From CAVTBX01 sp963733135 (GTDB lineage: Bacteria > Actinomycetota > Thermoleophilia > Gaiellales > Gaiellaceae), in NCBI GenBank assembly GCA_963733135.1, contig CAVTBX010000001.1, positions 1 through 63,879 of the forward strand: a stretch of 63,879 bases of DNA, given 5' to 3'. Below, in pieces: positions 48,562 to 57,144 of the stretch. Numbering within the stretch: the stretch's first letter is position 1; every line of letters starts with the position of its first letter. The notes beneath the pieces are model-generated. The model was not told the DNA's origin, ran no database searches, and was given only the letters and a program-made list of their open reading frames with translations. The translations under genes and the position numbers were made by a program.

Positions 48562-50912
48562 GCGTGCAGCGCCTCCCACACGCGCGCGGGCGTCAGCGGA
48601 AGCTCGACCCGATCAACACCGAGCGCGTCGGCGGCCGCGGCGGCGAGCGCGGCCGGGACGCTCATCGTGTTTCCCTCGCCGAGCCCCTTCGCGCCGAGGA
48701 GCGTGAACGGCGACGGCGTCTCGCGGTGGCCCATCCGGAGCGGCGGCAGCTCGGGCGCGGTCGTGCACAGGTAGTCCATGAAGGAGCCGGTCAGGTGGTT
48801 GCCGTCCTCGTCGTAGACCATCCGCTCGAAGAGTGCGGGTCCGGCGCCGTGGGCGAAGCCGCCGCGCACCTGGCCGTCGGCGAGGAGCGGATTCAGGAGC
48901 CGGCCGGCGTCGTGCACCGTCGTGTAGTCGAGGACGGTCAGCGCACCTGTGTCGCGGTCGATCTCGACCACGGCGATGTCGACGATGAAGCCGTGCGCCG
49001 CAGACGACGCGACCCGATCCTGCTCGTCGGGTGGCGCAAGATTCGGCGCCAGGTAGAACGCCGTCTCGTGGAGCCCGGGCTCGAGGCCCGGCGGGAGGCC
49101 GTCCGGGTTCCAGTGCGCCACCCCGGCCAGGCGCCGGAGCGAGCGAGAGTCGTCGCCGTGCCAGGCCTTGCCCTCGCGGAGCTCGACCTCTTCCGGGCCG
49201 CAGTCGAGCTCGGCGGCCGCGATCGTCCGGAGCTTCGCGGCCACCTTCATGGCGGCGAGGTGCACGGCGCCCGTCCCGACGCCCGAGAAGCGCGACGAGT
49301 AGTTGCCGGACGCGACGCTCCACGCGCTCGTGCTCGTGTCGAGCTCCGTCAGCACGTCGACGTCCTCGGGCCGGACGCCGAGCACGTCCGCGACCACCTG
49401 CGCGCAGACCGTCCGGTGCCCCTGCCCCTGCGGCGTCGTCCCGATCCGGACGGTGATCCCGCCGAGCGGCGAGACGATCACGGTCGCGCCTTCCGCGTTG
49501 CCCGACTTCGGGAGCCCTTCAGCACGCTCCTCGGCGGTCTGCGCCAGCGTGACGTAGCCCATGTTCGAGATCGAGGGCTCGACGACGCATGAGACGCCGA
49601 TGCCGACGAGCCGGCCGTCCGCACGGGCGGCTGCCTGCTCCTCGCGCCGCTCGCTGTAGCGCGACAGCTCGAGGACGTCGTCGAGACAGCCCTCGTAGTC
49701 GCCGGAGTCGTAGAGGCCTCCGGACGGAGTGCGGTAGGGAAAGTCGTCACTCGCGATCAGGTTGCGCCTGCGCAGCTCGAGCGGGTCGAGCGCGAGCCGG
49801 TTCGCGGCGATCGTCAGCGCGCCCTCGAGCGCCAGGTAGAGCTGCGGTCCGCCGAAGCCGCGGTTCAGGCCCGTCGGGCAGCGGTTGGTGACGACGACGC
49901 GGTTTCGAGAGGCGACGTTCTGGACGCGGTAGGCGCCCGAGAGCGACCCGTGCATCCGGTAGAGCGTCGCGGGCTCCGGCGCGCGCACGTAGGCGCCGAC
50001 GTCCTCGAGAACGTCGTAGGCAATCGCAAGGAGCTCGCCGTCGGAGGAGAAGCCGGCGCGCACTGACGTCGTTCTCCCGGTCGAGGCCGAGCTGCCAGAG
50101 AGGTGCTCGATGCGATCCTCGATCCAGCGGACGGGCACGCCGAGCTTCCTCGACGCGAGGCCCATGAGGACGACGTAGACATAGACCGCCGACTTGATCC
50201 CGAAGCTGCCGCCGGAGTCCGGCGGGGTGACGAGCCGGAGCTTCGAGCCGGGCAGGCCGAGTGCGCCGGCTGCGACCGAGTGGAGGGTGAACGGCCCCTG
50301 GAAGTTGGCCCAGGCGGTGAGCGCGTGGCCTGCGTCGTCCCAGTCCGCCACAACGCCGTAGCACTCGATCGGCGTGCAGCTCCAGCGCGGGAACGTGAAG
50401 CGCTCCTCGACGACGAGGTCGGCTGCGGCGAGAGCTCCCTCCGGATCGCCGTAGGAGAAGGTGCGGTCGGAGACGACCTCGCCGCGCTCGGGGTCGAGCA
50501 CCGGGTCGAGCGGCTCGTAATCGACCTCGATCGCCTCGAGCGCGTCCTCGGCCAGGTAGCGGTCGCGGGCCACGACGACGGCAACGGGCTCGCCCGCGTA
50601 GCGGACGGTGTCGACCGCGGCGGCGTGGTACGGCGGCGCGTCCTCGACGCCGACCGGGAATGGTCGCGAGAGCGCAGCGACGTCCTCACCGGTCAGGACG
50701 CCGATCACGCCTGGGAGCTCGAGGGCCGCGGCGGCATCGAGGCTCGCGATTCGGGCGTGCGCGAGCGGGGAGCGGAGGATCGCGGCGTGGCCCGCGTTCG
50801 GCACCGGGTCGAGGTCGTCGATGAAGCGTCCCTGGCCGCGGAGAAGAGCGTCGTCCTCGAGCCGCGTGATCGCGCGCCCGACCCAGCTCTCTGTTCCGAC
50901 GGCGACGCCCAC
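48558..50912 (-). CDS. Mo-hydroxylase large subunit (second system, unsplit)
   Basis: Complete xanthine-oxidase-family Mo subunit, 784 aa. Hammerhead domain to about 150 (RGQGRFIDDLDPV, VRYAGEPVAVVVAR), Mo lobe 1 with TPPDSGGSFGIKSAVYVYV and CPTGLNRGFGGPQLYLALE, lobe 2 with TTPQGQGHRTVCAQVVAD, TVHDAGRLLNPLLADGQVRG and LLGAKGLGEGNTMSVPAAL, carrying the catalytic Glu near residue 745. The LNRGFGG loop in place of AYxCSFR argues against CO dehydrogenase. Start at 50912; the first gene of a five-gene operon with CoA ligase and hydratase. Confidence 0.94.
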   Translation of the reverse strand: MGVAVGTESWVGRAITRLEDDALLRGQGRFIDDLDPVPNAGHAAILRSPLAHARIASLDAAAALELPGVIGVLTGEDVAALSRPFPVGVEDAPPYHAAAVDTVRYAGEPVAVVVARDRYLAEDALEAIEVDYEPLDPVLDPERGEVVSDRTFSYGDPEGALAAADLVVEERFTFPRWSCTPIECYGVVADWDDAGHALTAWANFQGPFTLHSVAAGALGLPGSKLRLVTPPDSGGSFGIKSAVYVYVVLMGLASRKLGVPVRWIEDRIEHLSGSSASTGRTTSVRAGFSSDGELLAIAYDVLEDVGAYVRAPEPATLYRMHGSLSGAYRVQNVASRNRVVVTNRCPTGLNRGFGGPQLYLALEGALTIAANRLALDPLELRRRNLIASDDFPYRTPSGGLYDSGDYEGCLDDVLELSRYSERREEQAAARADGRLVGIGVSCVVEPSISNMGYVTLAQTAEERAEGLPKSGNAEGATVIVSPLGGITVRIGTTPQGQGHRTVCAQVVADVLGVRPEDVDVLTELDTSTSAWSVASGNYSSRFSGVGTGAVHLAAMKVAAKLRTIAAAELDCGPEEVELREGKAWHGDDSRSLRRLAGVAHWNPDGLPPGLEPGLHETAFYLAPNLAPPDEQDRVASSAAHGFIVDIAVVEIDRDTGALTVLDYTTVHDAGRLLNPLLADGQVRGGFAHGAGPALFERMVYDEDGNHLTGSFMDYLCTTAPELPPLRMGHRETPSPFTLLGAKGLGEGNTMSVPAALAAAAADALGVDRVELPLTPARVWEALHA

Positions 50913-50935
50913 GGGCTATTCCTATCGCGCCGGGG

Positions 50936-51713
50936 CTATTGGTGCACGGCCGCCCGTGCTGCCGCGGCCGACCCGGCCCGGCATCCGGCTGCGAGCGCCT
51001 CGGGGACGGATGCGCCGCGGGCGAGCTCGACGAGGAGCCCGGCGGCAAAGGCGTCGCCGGAGCCGAACGAGTCTCCGGCTGCCGCCGCCGGTGGGTTCGC
51101 GCGCTCGACTCGGCCCTCCCAGGCGGCGAGCGCGCCCCGGCTTCCGAGCGTGACGCACGCGAGCCGGCGACCCTCTGCGAGGCGGCGTGCCGCCTCTTCG
51201 GGCTCGGCTCCGGTCAGGCGGCGGGCAGTCTCCTCGTTGGCAAGCACGACCGGGGCTGCGGGCGGAACCGCGTCGAGCCGAGCGGCGTCGAGCGCGACCC
51301 AGCCGGCCCGCGCGCGCTCGAGCGCCGCTGCCGCGACCTCCGCCGGGAGGTAGCCCGAGATCAGCGCCGCGTCGGCGTCCAGGTTCGGCAGGTGCTCGGG
51401 CGCGAAGCGTCGCATTGGCTCCGCGGTCGGCACGGATCACGTCTTCGACGGCGAGGACGGTTCCCGTCGCCGCGTCTGGGTCGACACCTACGTCAGCGCG
51501 AACCCCGTGCCGCTCGAGCTCGGCGAGGAGCATCCGTCCGGCCGCGTCGTCGCCCACGCGTCCGACCACGGCGACGTCGGCCCCGAGCTCTGCCGCAGCG
51601 ACGGCGGCGTTGAAGGCCGAGCCGCCGGGCGCGAGCGCGATCCGGGCCGAGTGCCCATCGCCGCGGGCGACGACGTCGACCATCAGGTCCCCGACGGCGA
51701 GGAGGCGCGTCAT
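50936..51713 (-). pseudogene. PfkB-family sugar kinase, one frameshift
   Basis: Ribokinase/PfkB-type carbohydrate kinase of about 259 codons. The N-terminal half (LLAVGDLMVDVVARGDG, APGGSAFNAAVAAAELGADVAVVGRVG) is in one frame up to RADRGAN. The second half (RFAPEHLPNLDADAALISGY, GDSFGSGDAFAAGLLVEL with the catalytic Asp) is in another, entered near 51410. The span is one base more than a multiple of three, so one indel restores it. Located 23 bases upstream of the Mo-hydroxylase operon; the link may be only co-transcription. Confidence 0.8.
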
Positions 51714-51807
51714 CTCCTACCGTCCCGCAGTGTCTCCGGTGGCCATGCTGGACCCCGGCCTCCCTTCATGGCCGGAAACGTCTCGTCGTTCCCGGTCACC
51801 CCGAGTT

Positions 51808-52473
51808 CTAGCTGCCCGCAAGCCGATCGTAATACGCGCTTGCGATATCCAAAGCCTGCTTCTCAGATACAGACCCCGGCGGCCCGTGTAGATCCATGGT
51901 GTAAACGAATGCACCGTTGGTGAATCCCACCAGGTAGCTGTCGAGGGGCCGTTCGTCTTCGAATCCGAACCTCTCGATGTCCTCGGCCGTTGAGATGCGG
52001 TGGACGCCGCGCGCATCAGGAATGTCGTCCACGTCGAACTCGCTGATCTGCACGGCACAGCTCATCGGGCATGGCTTCTTCGCGTCCGTTTCAAGCCAGT
52101 CCAGAGCGCTTGTCGCACCGTCCTCAGACCCAAGCTCGATAAACGAACTGTTCACATGTGGCGCGGCACGGGTATGCGTCTCACCGAAGAAACGCGTGTC
52201 CAGACCCGCCCCCTTGAAGCCAGCCTCCTGAAAGACGGCGGTGATCTCGTTCTCGTCCGGATCGATGAAGAGCGGGCCGGATGCCCTGATGAACTCGACA
52301 AGATTCTCAGCTGACTCACGCCTCTCGACAGGATCGGGCTTCGAGCCGGGGGCATCCTCTGCCGTGACGAATCGCTGCGCTAGCGGTACTGGTTGGGTCG
52401 TCTCATCGTCACCGCCGCAGGCGACGATCGTGATTGCCGCCAATGCTGCAAGGAATGGGATGGCGAAGCGCAC
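51808..52473 (-). CDS. predicted lipoprotein of unknown function
   Basis: Exported lipoprotein, 221 aa. Signal peptide MRFAIPFLAALAAITIVAC with a lipobox cysteine at 19, followed by the acidic tether GGDDETTQPVP. The rest is soluble alpha/beta: RRESAENLVEFIRASGP, NSSFIELGSEDGATSALDWL, a CPMSC cysteine pair and EKQALDIASAYYDRLAGS at the end. I do not recognise a family; the layout resembles small actinobacterial surface lipoproteins. It stands alone, with 94 bases to the kinase gene and 182 bases on the upstream side that hold nothing recognisable. Confidence 0.82.
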   Translation of the reverse strand: MRFAIPFLAALAAITIVACGGDDETTQPVPLAQRFVTAEDAPGSKPDPVERRESAENLVEFIRASGPLFIDPDENEITAVFQEAGFKGAGLDTRFFGETHTRAAPHVNSSFIELGSEDGATSALDWLETDAKKPCPMSCAVQISEFDVDDIPDARGVHRISTAEDIERFGFEDERPLDSYLVGFTNGAFVYTMDLHGPPGSVSEKQALDIASAYYDRLAGS

Positions 52474-52655
52474 CGCGGGTCGATCCTACGAGGTGCAGCA
52501 ACCGGTCCACAAGCAATAGAGGCGCGGCCCGCAACTTCGGGGTCGACCGTACACCTCGGGCGGGATCGGCCACTCCCAGACCCCAAAGGATGCCCGAGAA
52601 GAGTGAGGTCGCCGCCGTGCCGGGGGGCGGGGGTTCGACGTGGGTCGAACGGCCC

Positions 52656-52970
52656 TCATCGAACCCGACGTTGCGCGGCGTCGAGCTGCTCGTCGGTCGG
52701 CCCGCCGGCCTCGAGCGCGCGACAAGCTTCGAGGAGCGCACGCGGGTCTCGCTTGTGCCTCTTGGCGGCCAGGGTCAGCGGCTCGTGGAACGCTCCGGCG
52801 CAGTGCGCGCACGGGAGCGCGAGCGCCGCGAAGAGCCGCCCGGCCTCCCCGCCCGGGAACATGCGGAGGAGCTCGACGACTGTCGTCGAGCCGCGGATGT
52901 CGGCCGGCGGCGGAGCGTCCGCGGCAGCGCCCCGCGCAGCCCCGATGCCCCGAACCGTCCGGCCGTTCAG
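52656..52970 (-). CDS. DUF1858-like small protein with CTG start
   Basis: Protein of 104 aa, too weak to be caught from a standard start codon. Residues about 23-85 match the DUF1858 layout: ADIRGSTTVVELLRMFP, GRLFAALALPCAHCAGAF and EPLTLAAKRHKRDPRALLEA, with a CxxC pair. The only usable start is CTG at 52970, which overlaps the LarA stop as CTGA; a good AGGAGGT site is 9 bases upstream. There is no in-frame ATG, GTG or TTG between it and the domain. DUF1858 proteins often accompany iron-sulfur or redox enzymes. Coupled to the LarA-like gene, so a role with it is likely. Confidence 0.65.
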   Translation of the reverse strand: MNGRTVRGIGAARGAAADAPPPADIRGSTTVVELLRMFPGGEAGRLFAALALPCAHCAGAFHEPLTLAAKRHKRDPRALLEACRALEAGGPTDEQLDAAQRRVR

Positions 52971-54373
52971 TGCGCGGGCACCTCCTGCGGGAATCTGAGC
53001 GGCTCGGCGTCCATCCGCACGAGGTTCCGAGGAAGCTGGTAGCGGGCGTAAGGGAGGACGATCGTCTTCGCATCCGAGCCGTGGCGCTCGAGCGCGGCCG
53101 CGAAGGCCTCGTCGAGCGACGTCGTCGCGTCCATCCCGATGTCCGCGGCCAGCTCGAGGTTCTCCTCGATGGTGACGAGCGTGAGGTGCTTCCGGGTCAT
53201 GACCTCGTAGATCGGCACCCAGATGCAACCGGCCCACATCTGGATCTCGCGCGCATGGATGTCCTTGAGGACGCGTTGGTAGTTCTCCGGCGTCGCCGGC
53301 ATGTACGGCTTCATCAGATCCATGAGCGCGAGCCCGGGAAAGTCGCCGACGGCCGTCGAGACCCCGGGCGACGGGCTCGCGTAGATGATCGTCCCGCCGT
53401 CCTTCAACACGAAGTCGGCCGACATGCAGCCCCAGCCGGTGTGGAAGAACAGGTGATCCGTCGGCGCGAAGACACCGCAGACCGCGATGTCCGCCCTGTC
53501 GCCGGGGTGCTCGTACGTGTAGATCTGGTTGAAACGCTCGATCGCGTGTCGATGCGCCGAAGGGTGCGAGCCGTACACGACCTCGATCACGCGCCCGCGC
53601 GTGTCGAGGATGACGTTCATCGTCACGTCGAGGCCGCACATCGTCGCCACCTCGTCGATGTCCGAGCGCATCGGGCCGGCGTACGCGCCGTAATGCGTCT
53701 GCGGCGAGGGAACGAAGGCGCAGTGGTTCGACTCGATCGTCTCGTCGGAGACGACGCCCGGAAGGATCAGCTTGCCGCCGCCGCCCGCGCCCCAGTGGTT
53801 CGACTGTGCCTGGCCGATGGTCAGCTTGACGTCGCAGCGGGCGACCTCGTTGTGGAGCCAGACGGGCGTGCCGCGCGAGGAGACGCCGACGTAGGTGTAC
53901 TGATCGGCGTTCCGGGGCTCGTTCTGGAAGAACTCGATGCCCAGCTTCTCCATCCGATCCAGGTTCTCGCGGCCGAGCTTCTGCTCGATGTCTGACTCGG
54001 ACATCGGAAAGACCTTGCCGTTGGCGCAGACGACGACCGCGTCCACGCCGGCCGCTTCGACCGCATCCAACACGGCCGGCAGGAGCTTCGACTGTGGGGT
54101 CGGCCGGAACTGGTTGTCGATGACGATCGCGAGGCGGGTCTTGCCCTCGAGCAGCTCGGAGAAGCGGGGCCCGGTGACCGGCGATTCGAGCGCGTCACGC
54201 GCCGCCGCCGTCGCATCGCCGACCGGCTCGGGCTCCTCCGGGTAGATCGCGGCGAGGACGTTCTCGTCCGGGATCTCGAGCTCGAGCTCGTCGCGGTTGA
54301 CCTTGGTCTCGTCGCCGGACGAGCCGATCGTGAGCGGATCGAGGGACTCGTACGGAATCCGGTACGTCGCCAT
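52967..54373 (-). CDS. larA: LarA-family (DUF2088) nickel-pincer racemase-like protein
   Basis: LarA homologue, 468 aa. LarA proteins are lactate or other 2-hydroxyacid racemases/epimerases that bind a nickel-pincer nucleotide on a Lys. The Lys motif is present: NHWGAGGGGKLILPGV; VIDNQFRPTPQSKLLPAVL is the DUF2088 N-terminal signature, and HPSAHRHAIERF and YASPSPGVS match the C-terminal domain. The cofactor-making genes larB, larC and larE are not in the window. The sequence ends FPQEVPAH; the stop is CTGA-linked to the DUF1858-like gene. Whether the substrate is lactate is not shown. Confidence 0.88.
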   Translation of the reverse strand: MATYRIPYESLDPLTIGSSGDETKVNRDELELEIPDENVLAAIYPEEPEPVGDATAAARDALESPVTGPRFSELLEGKTRLAIVIDNQFRPTPQSKLLPAVLDAVEAAGVDAVVVCANGKVFPMSESDIEQKLGRENLDRMEKLGIEFFQNEPRNADQYTYVGVSSRGTPVWLHNEVARCDVKLTIGQAQSNHWGAGGGGKLILPGVVSDETIESNHCAFVPSPQTHYGAYAGPMRSDIDEVATMCGLDVTMNVILDTRGRVIEVVYGSHPSAHRHAIERFNQIYTYEHPGDRADIAVCGVFAPTDHLFFHTGWGCMSADFVLKDGGTIIYASPSPGVSTAVGDFPGLALMDLMKPYMPATPENYQRVLKDIHAREIQMWAGCIWVPIYEVMTRKHLTLVTIEENLELAADIGMDATTSLDEAFAAALERHGSDAKTIVLPYARYQLPRNLVRMDAEPLRFPQEVPAH

Positions 54374-54403
54374 GGATCTCTTGCCCTCCGTCCTCGGTGC
54401 AGT

Positions 54404-54422
54404 AGCCTCACGGCGAGGCTAC
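54404..54422. repeat. 7-bp perfect palindrome in the LarA/VOC divergent promoter
   Basis: TAGCCTC, five bases, GAGGCTA between the divergent starts at 54373 and 54428. It could be an operator; because TAGCCT fits TANNNT on both strands it could also supply -10 elements in both directions. Confidence 0.4.
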
Positions 54423-54427
54423 ACCCT

Positions 54428-54910
54428 GTGCCGGCCCTACGCCTGAACCATGTCTCGGTGCATGCCGACGACCTTGAAAAGTCGGCGCAGTTCTATGAGC
54501 GCGTCTTCGGCCTCGAGCGGCTCCCGACGCCGCGCTTTCGCGATACAACGGTCATTTGGCTGCGTCTCGGCGACCAGCAGATCCACCTCTTCACGAGGGA
54601 GACCGGGCCTCCTCGCTACCACCACTTCGGGCTCGAGGTCGACGACTTCCACGTCGTCTACCGCGCTGCGAAAGAGGTCGGGGCGCTCGATCCGAAGGCG
54701 TTCGGCCGAAGCGCTGTGCGGGAGCTCCCGGATGGCGCCGTGCAGATGTACCTCCGCGACCCGGCCGGCAACCTCATCGAGGTGGTCTGGCCCGACGTGT
54801 CGACGCTTGATCGCTCGCTCGTGACGGAGCTGACCCGGCTCGTCGACGACGTGAAGCAGCGCCCGGACGCCGAGCGCGCAACGCTCTTCCTTGCTTCCGA
54901 GCGCCGTTGA
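54428..54910 (+). CDS. VOC-family protein
   Basis: VOC-superfamily protein, 160 aa. First module: LNHVSVHADDLEKSAQFYERVF with the His metal ligand, then VIWLRLGDQQIHLF. Second module: HHFGLEVDDFHVVYRAAKEVGA, VQMYLRDPAGNLIEVVWPD with Glu in the last position. The His/His/Glu pattern fits a metal-binding lyase or dioxygenase-type member. A C-terminal helix of about 30 residues (LVTELTRLVDDVKQ) is added. GTG at 54428. It precedes the ABC transporter genes by 65 bases. Confidence 0.88.
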   Translation: MPALRLNHVSVHADDLEKSAQFYERVFGLERLPTPRFRDTTVIWLRLGDQQIHLFTRETGPPRYHHFGLEVDDFHVVYRAAKEVGALDPKAFGRSAVRELPDGAVQMYLRDPAGNLIEVVWPDVSTLDRSLVTELTRLVDDVKQRPDAERATLFLASERR

Positions 54911-54975
54911 AGGGGAGGCACCAGGGTGTTACCTTCGGCAGCCGTGTCGCCCACGATGCCTGAGCGCGAGACCGC

Positions 54976-56028
54976 ATGAACACCGCGGCGATGCAGCGGC
55001 CCCTTCGTCTCGTCGCGCTCGCGATCGCGTTCGCGTTCGTGGCGTTCGCCCTCGCCTGGGTGCTCTTCATCGCCAGGAACACGAACTTCGGACCGGCGAT
55101 CGATGACCCTCGGAGCTTCTTCGTCACGCTCCTGAACGGGCTGACGTTCGCGGGCCTCCTCTTCATCGTCGCGAGCGGCTTCTCGCTCATCTTCGGCCTT
55201 ATGCGCGTCGTGAACATGGCGCACGGCTCGTTCTTCCTGCTCGGCGGATACATCGCCTGGGACATCCAGCAGCGCTGGACGGGCTCCGGGTTCACGATCC
55301 CGGGCACGGAGGTCAACACGGCCGAGTGGATCCTCCCGGCGCTTGCGGCGGCGGCCTCGGTCGCGCTGATCGGGCTCGTCGTCCAGCAGGTCTTCCTACG
55401 CTGGAACCAGGGCAAGGATCTCCAGCAGGCCCTGATCACGATCGCGATCTCGGTGATCATCGCCGACCAGGTGATCGCCCACTTCAACGAGGGCATCGCC
55501 TCTACCGTCACCTGGCCCGGCTGGACGAACCGGATCATCGACCTCCGTGTGTTGGACATCCAGTACTCCCTCGCGCGGCTCATCGTGCTCGTCCTCGGGA
55601 TTGCCGTCGGGCTCGCGCTCTGGCTCTGGCTCTACCGCACCCGGACCGGAATGGTCATTCGGGCGGGCGTCGACGACCGTGACATGACCTCTGCGCTCGG
55701 CATCAACATCCAGGTCACCTTCGCGATCGCCTTCGTGATTGGCTCGGCGCTCGCGGCATTCGGCGGCGTCGTCTTCGCGTCGCAGGCCGGGGTCGCCTCC
55801 GGACAGGACGGGATCTGGCTCCTGAACTCACTCGTGGTCGTGATCATCGGCGGGATGGGCTCGCTCGTCGGCGCCGTGGCCGGCTCGCTTCTCTACGGGC
55901 TCGTGTTCAACTTCTCCTCGGCATACCTGCCGGCCTCCTCGACCCAGTACTCGATCGTCTTCACGTTCATCCTGCTTGCCCTCGTCCTGGCCTTCAGGCC
56001 GCAGGGCCTCTTCGGGCGGGCCGGATGA
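54976..56028 (+). CDS. livH: branched-chain amino acid-type ABC transporter permease LivH
   Basis: Inner-membrane permease, 350 aa, about eight TM segments; 40 residues of N-terminal extension precede the family start LLNGLTFAGLLFIVASGFSL. Family motifs: IFGLMRVVNMAHGSFFLLGGY, RTRTGMVIRAGVDDRDMTSALGI, AAFGGVVFASQAG and the cytoplasmic loop VVIIGGMGSLVGAVAGSLLY. The substrate may be an amino acid or another small organic acid or amide; many LivH-type systems in degraders import aromatic acids. Overlaps livM as ATGA. Confidence 0.93.
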   Translation: MNTAAMQRPLRLVALAIAFAFVAFALAWVLFIARNTNFGPAIDDPRSFFVTLLNGLTFAGLLFIVASGFSLIFGLMRVVNMAHGSFFLLGGYIAWDIQQRWTGSGFTIPGTEVNTAEWILPALAAAASVALIGLVVQQVFLRWNQGKDLQQALITIAISVIIADQVIAHFNEGIASTVTWPGWTNRIIDLRVLDIQYSLARLIVLVLGIAVGLALWLWLYRTRTGMVIRAGVDDRDMTSALGINIQVTFAIAFVIGSALAAFGGVVFASQAGVASGQDGIWLLNSLVVVIIGGMGSLVGAVAGSLLYGLVFNFSSAYLPASSTQYSIVFTFILLALVLAFRPQGLFGRAG

Positions 56029-57068
56029 GCCACGAGCTACGGAAGATCACCGAGCGGAGCATCGCCGGCGGGGCGGTGCTCCTCGCGGCGCTCGGTCCTC
56101 TCCTCTTCAACGACTACTGGGTGAACTCCATCCTCACGCAGACGTTCCTGATCGGGATCGCAGCCGCGAGCCTGATCTTTCTCTCGGCCTACGGCGGCAT
56201 GATCTCGCTCGCCCAGGTAGCGCTGTATGGGATCGCCGGCTTCGCGCTCGGAAACATGGTCACGCAGGACGGAACGAAGGGGCTGAACCTCGGCTGGGAT
56301 CCCTGGCTCGCCGTTCTTCTCGCGATCCTGATAACCGTTGCGGTCGGCCTCATCTTCGGCGCGGTCGCGGCCCGATCGCTCGGGATCTACTTCCTGATGA
56401 TCACGCTTACTTTCGCGGTGATCGTCAACTACTTCTTCGGTCAGGTGACCCAGCTCTCCGGGTTCTCCGGCATCTCGGGGATCGGGCGGTTCGCCCCCGA
56501 CCTCGTGGGCGGCGGCAGCGACCGGACACGGCTCTACTACACGGCTCTCATCCTCGCCGTGCTCGTCTACGTGCTGATCCGGTTCATCCTGCGAACGCCG
56601 TTCGGGATCGCGCTCCAGGGGATTCGAGACGACCCTGTTCGGATGAGCTCGCTGGGCTACAACGTGCCGCTCCACCGGACGCTCGCGTTCGGGCTCGCGG
56701 CCTTCATCGCATCGCTCGCCGGAATCCTCTACGTCTGGTGGAACGGACAGATCGACCCAGCAACGGTGGGGTTGCAAAATACGATCGACCTTCTGGTTGT
56801 CGCGGTGATCGGCGGGCTGGTGCGAGTGGAGGGCGCCTGGCTCGGCGCCTTCGCGTTCGTCGTGATCGACAACTACGTCCGCGATGTCTCCGTGCCCCTG
56901 CTGGGCGGCAGCTTCAACACGATCATCGGCCTCATCTTCCTCGTCATCGTGCTCGTCTCGCCCGACGGCCTCATGGGTGTGTGGGGCCGGCTAACGAGCC
57001 GCGGCAGGGCGAGGGGCGGCGATCCCCCCGCCGAGGCTGCGCCCGTCACGACGACAGCAGGACCTTGA
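56025..57068 (+). CDS. livM: branched-chain amino acid-type ABC transporter permease LivM
   Basis: Second permease, 347 aa, about ten TM segments: LIFLSAYGGMISLAQVALYG, AARSLGIYFLMITLTFAVIV, RTPFGIALQGIRDDPVRMSSLGYN and VVAVIGGLVRVEGAWLGAFAF. The R-D-D loop and GGLVR motif contact the ATPases. The C-terminus is Arg/Ala-rich and disordered. Stop is followed two bases later by the in-frame lead to the binding-protein gene. Confidence 0.93.
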   Translation: MSHELRKITERSIAGGAVLLAALGPLLFNDYWVNSILTQTFLIGIAAASLIFLSAYGGMISLAQVALYGIAGFALGNMVTQDGTKGLNLGWDPWLAVLLAILITVAVGLIFGAVAARSLGIYFLMITLTFAVIVNYFFGQVTQLSGFSGISGIGRFAPDLVGGGSDRTRLYYTALILAVLVYVLIRFILRTPFGIALQGIRDDPVRMSSLGYNVPLHRTLAFGLAAFIASLAGILYVWWNGQIDPATVGLQNTIDLLVVAVIGGLVRVEGAWLGAFAFVVIDNYVRDVSVPLLGGSFNTIIGLIFLVIVLVSPDGLMGVWGRLTSRGRARGGDPPAEAAPVTTTAGP

Positions 57069-57144
57069 TTTGAAACGGGAAACGCGCGAAGGTCACGTCA
57101 GCGACCGGGGGACGCGAACTGTGTCTCCCAAAGGAGGACTGCCG

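Noticed and set aside
48558..50912. Form I carbon monoxide dehydrogenase
   Set aside because: Neither large subunit in the window has the AYxCSFR active-site loop. The loops are LNRGFGG and AMRGFG, so substrates other than CO are expected despite Cox-like accessory genes.
54404..54422. Factor-independent terminator at the TAGCCTC/GAGGCTA palindrome
   Set aside because: It lies between two divergent starts, where no terminator is needed, and has no T-run; listed as a possible operator.
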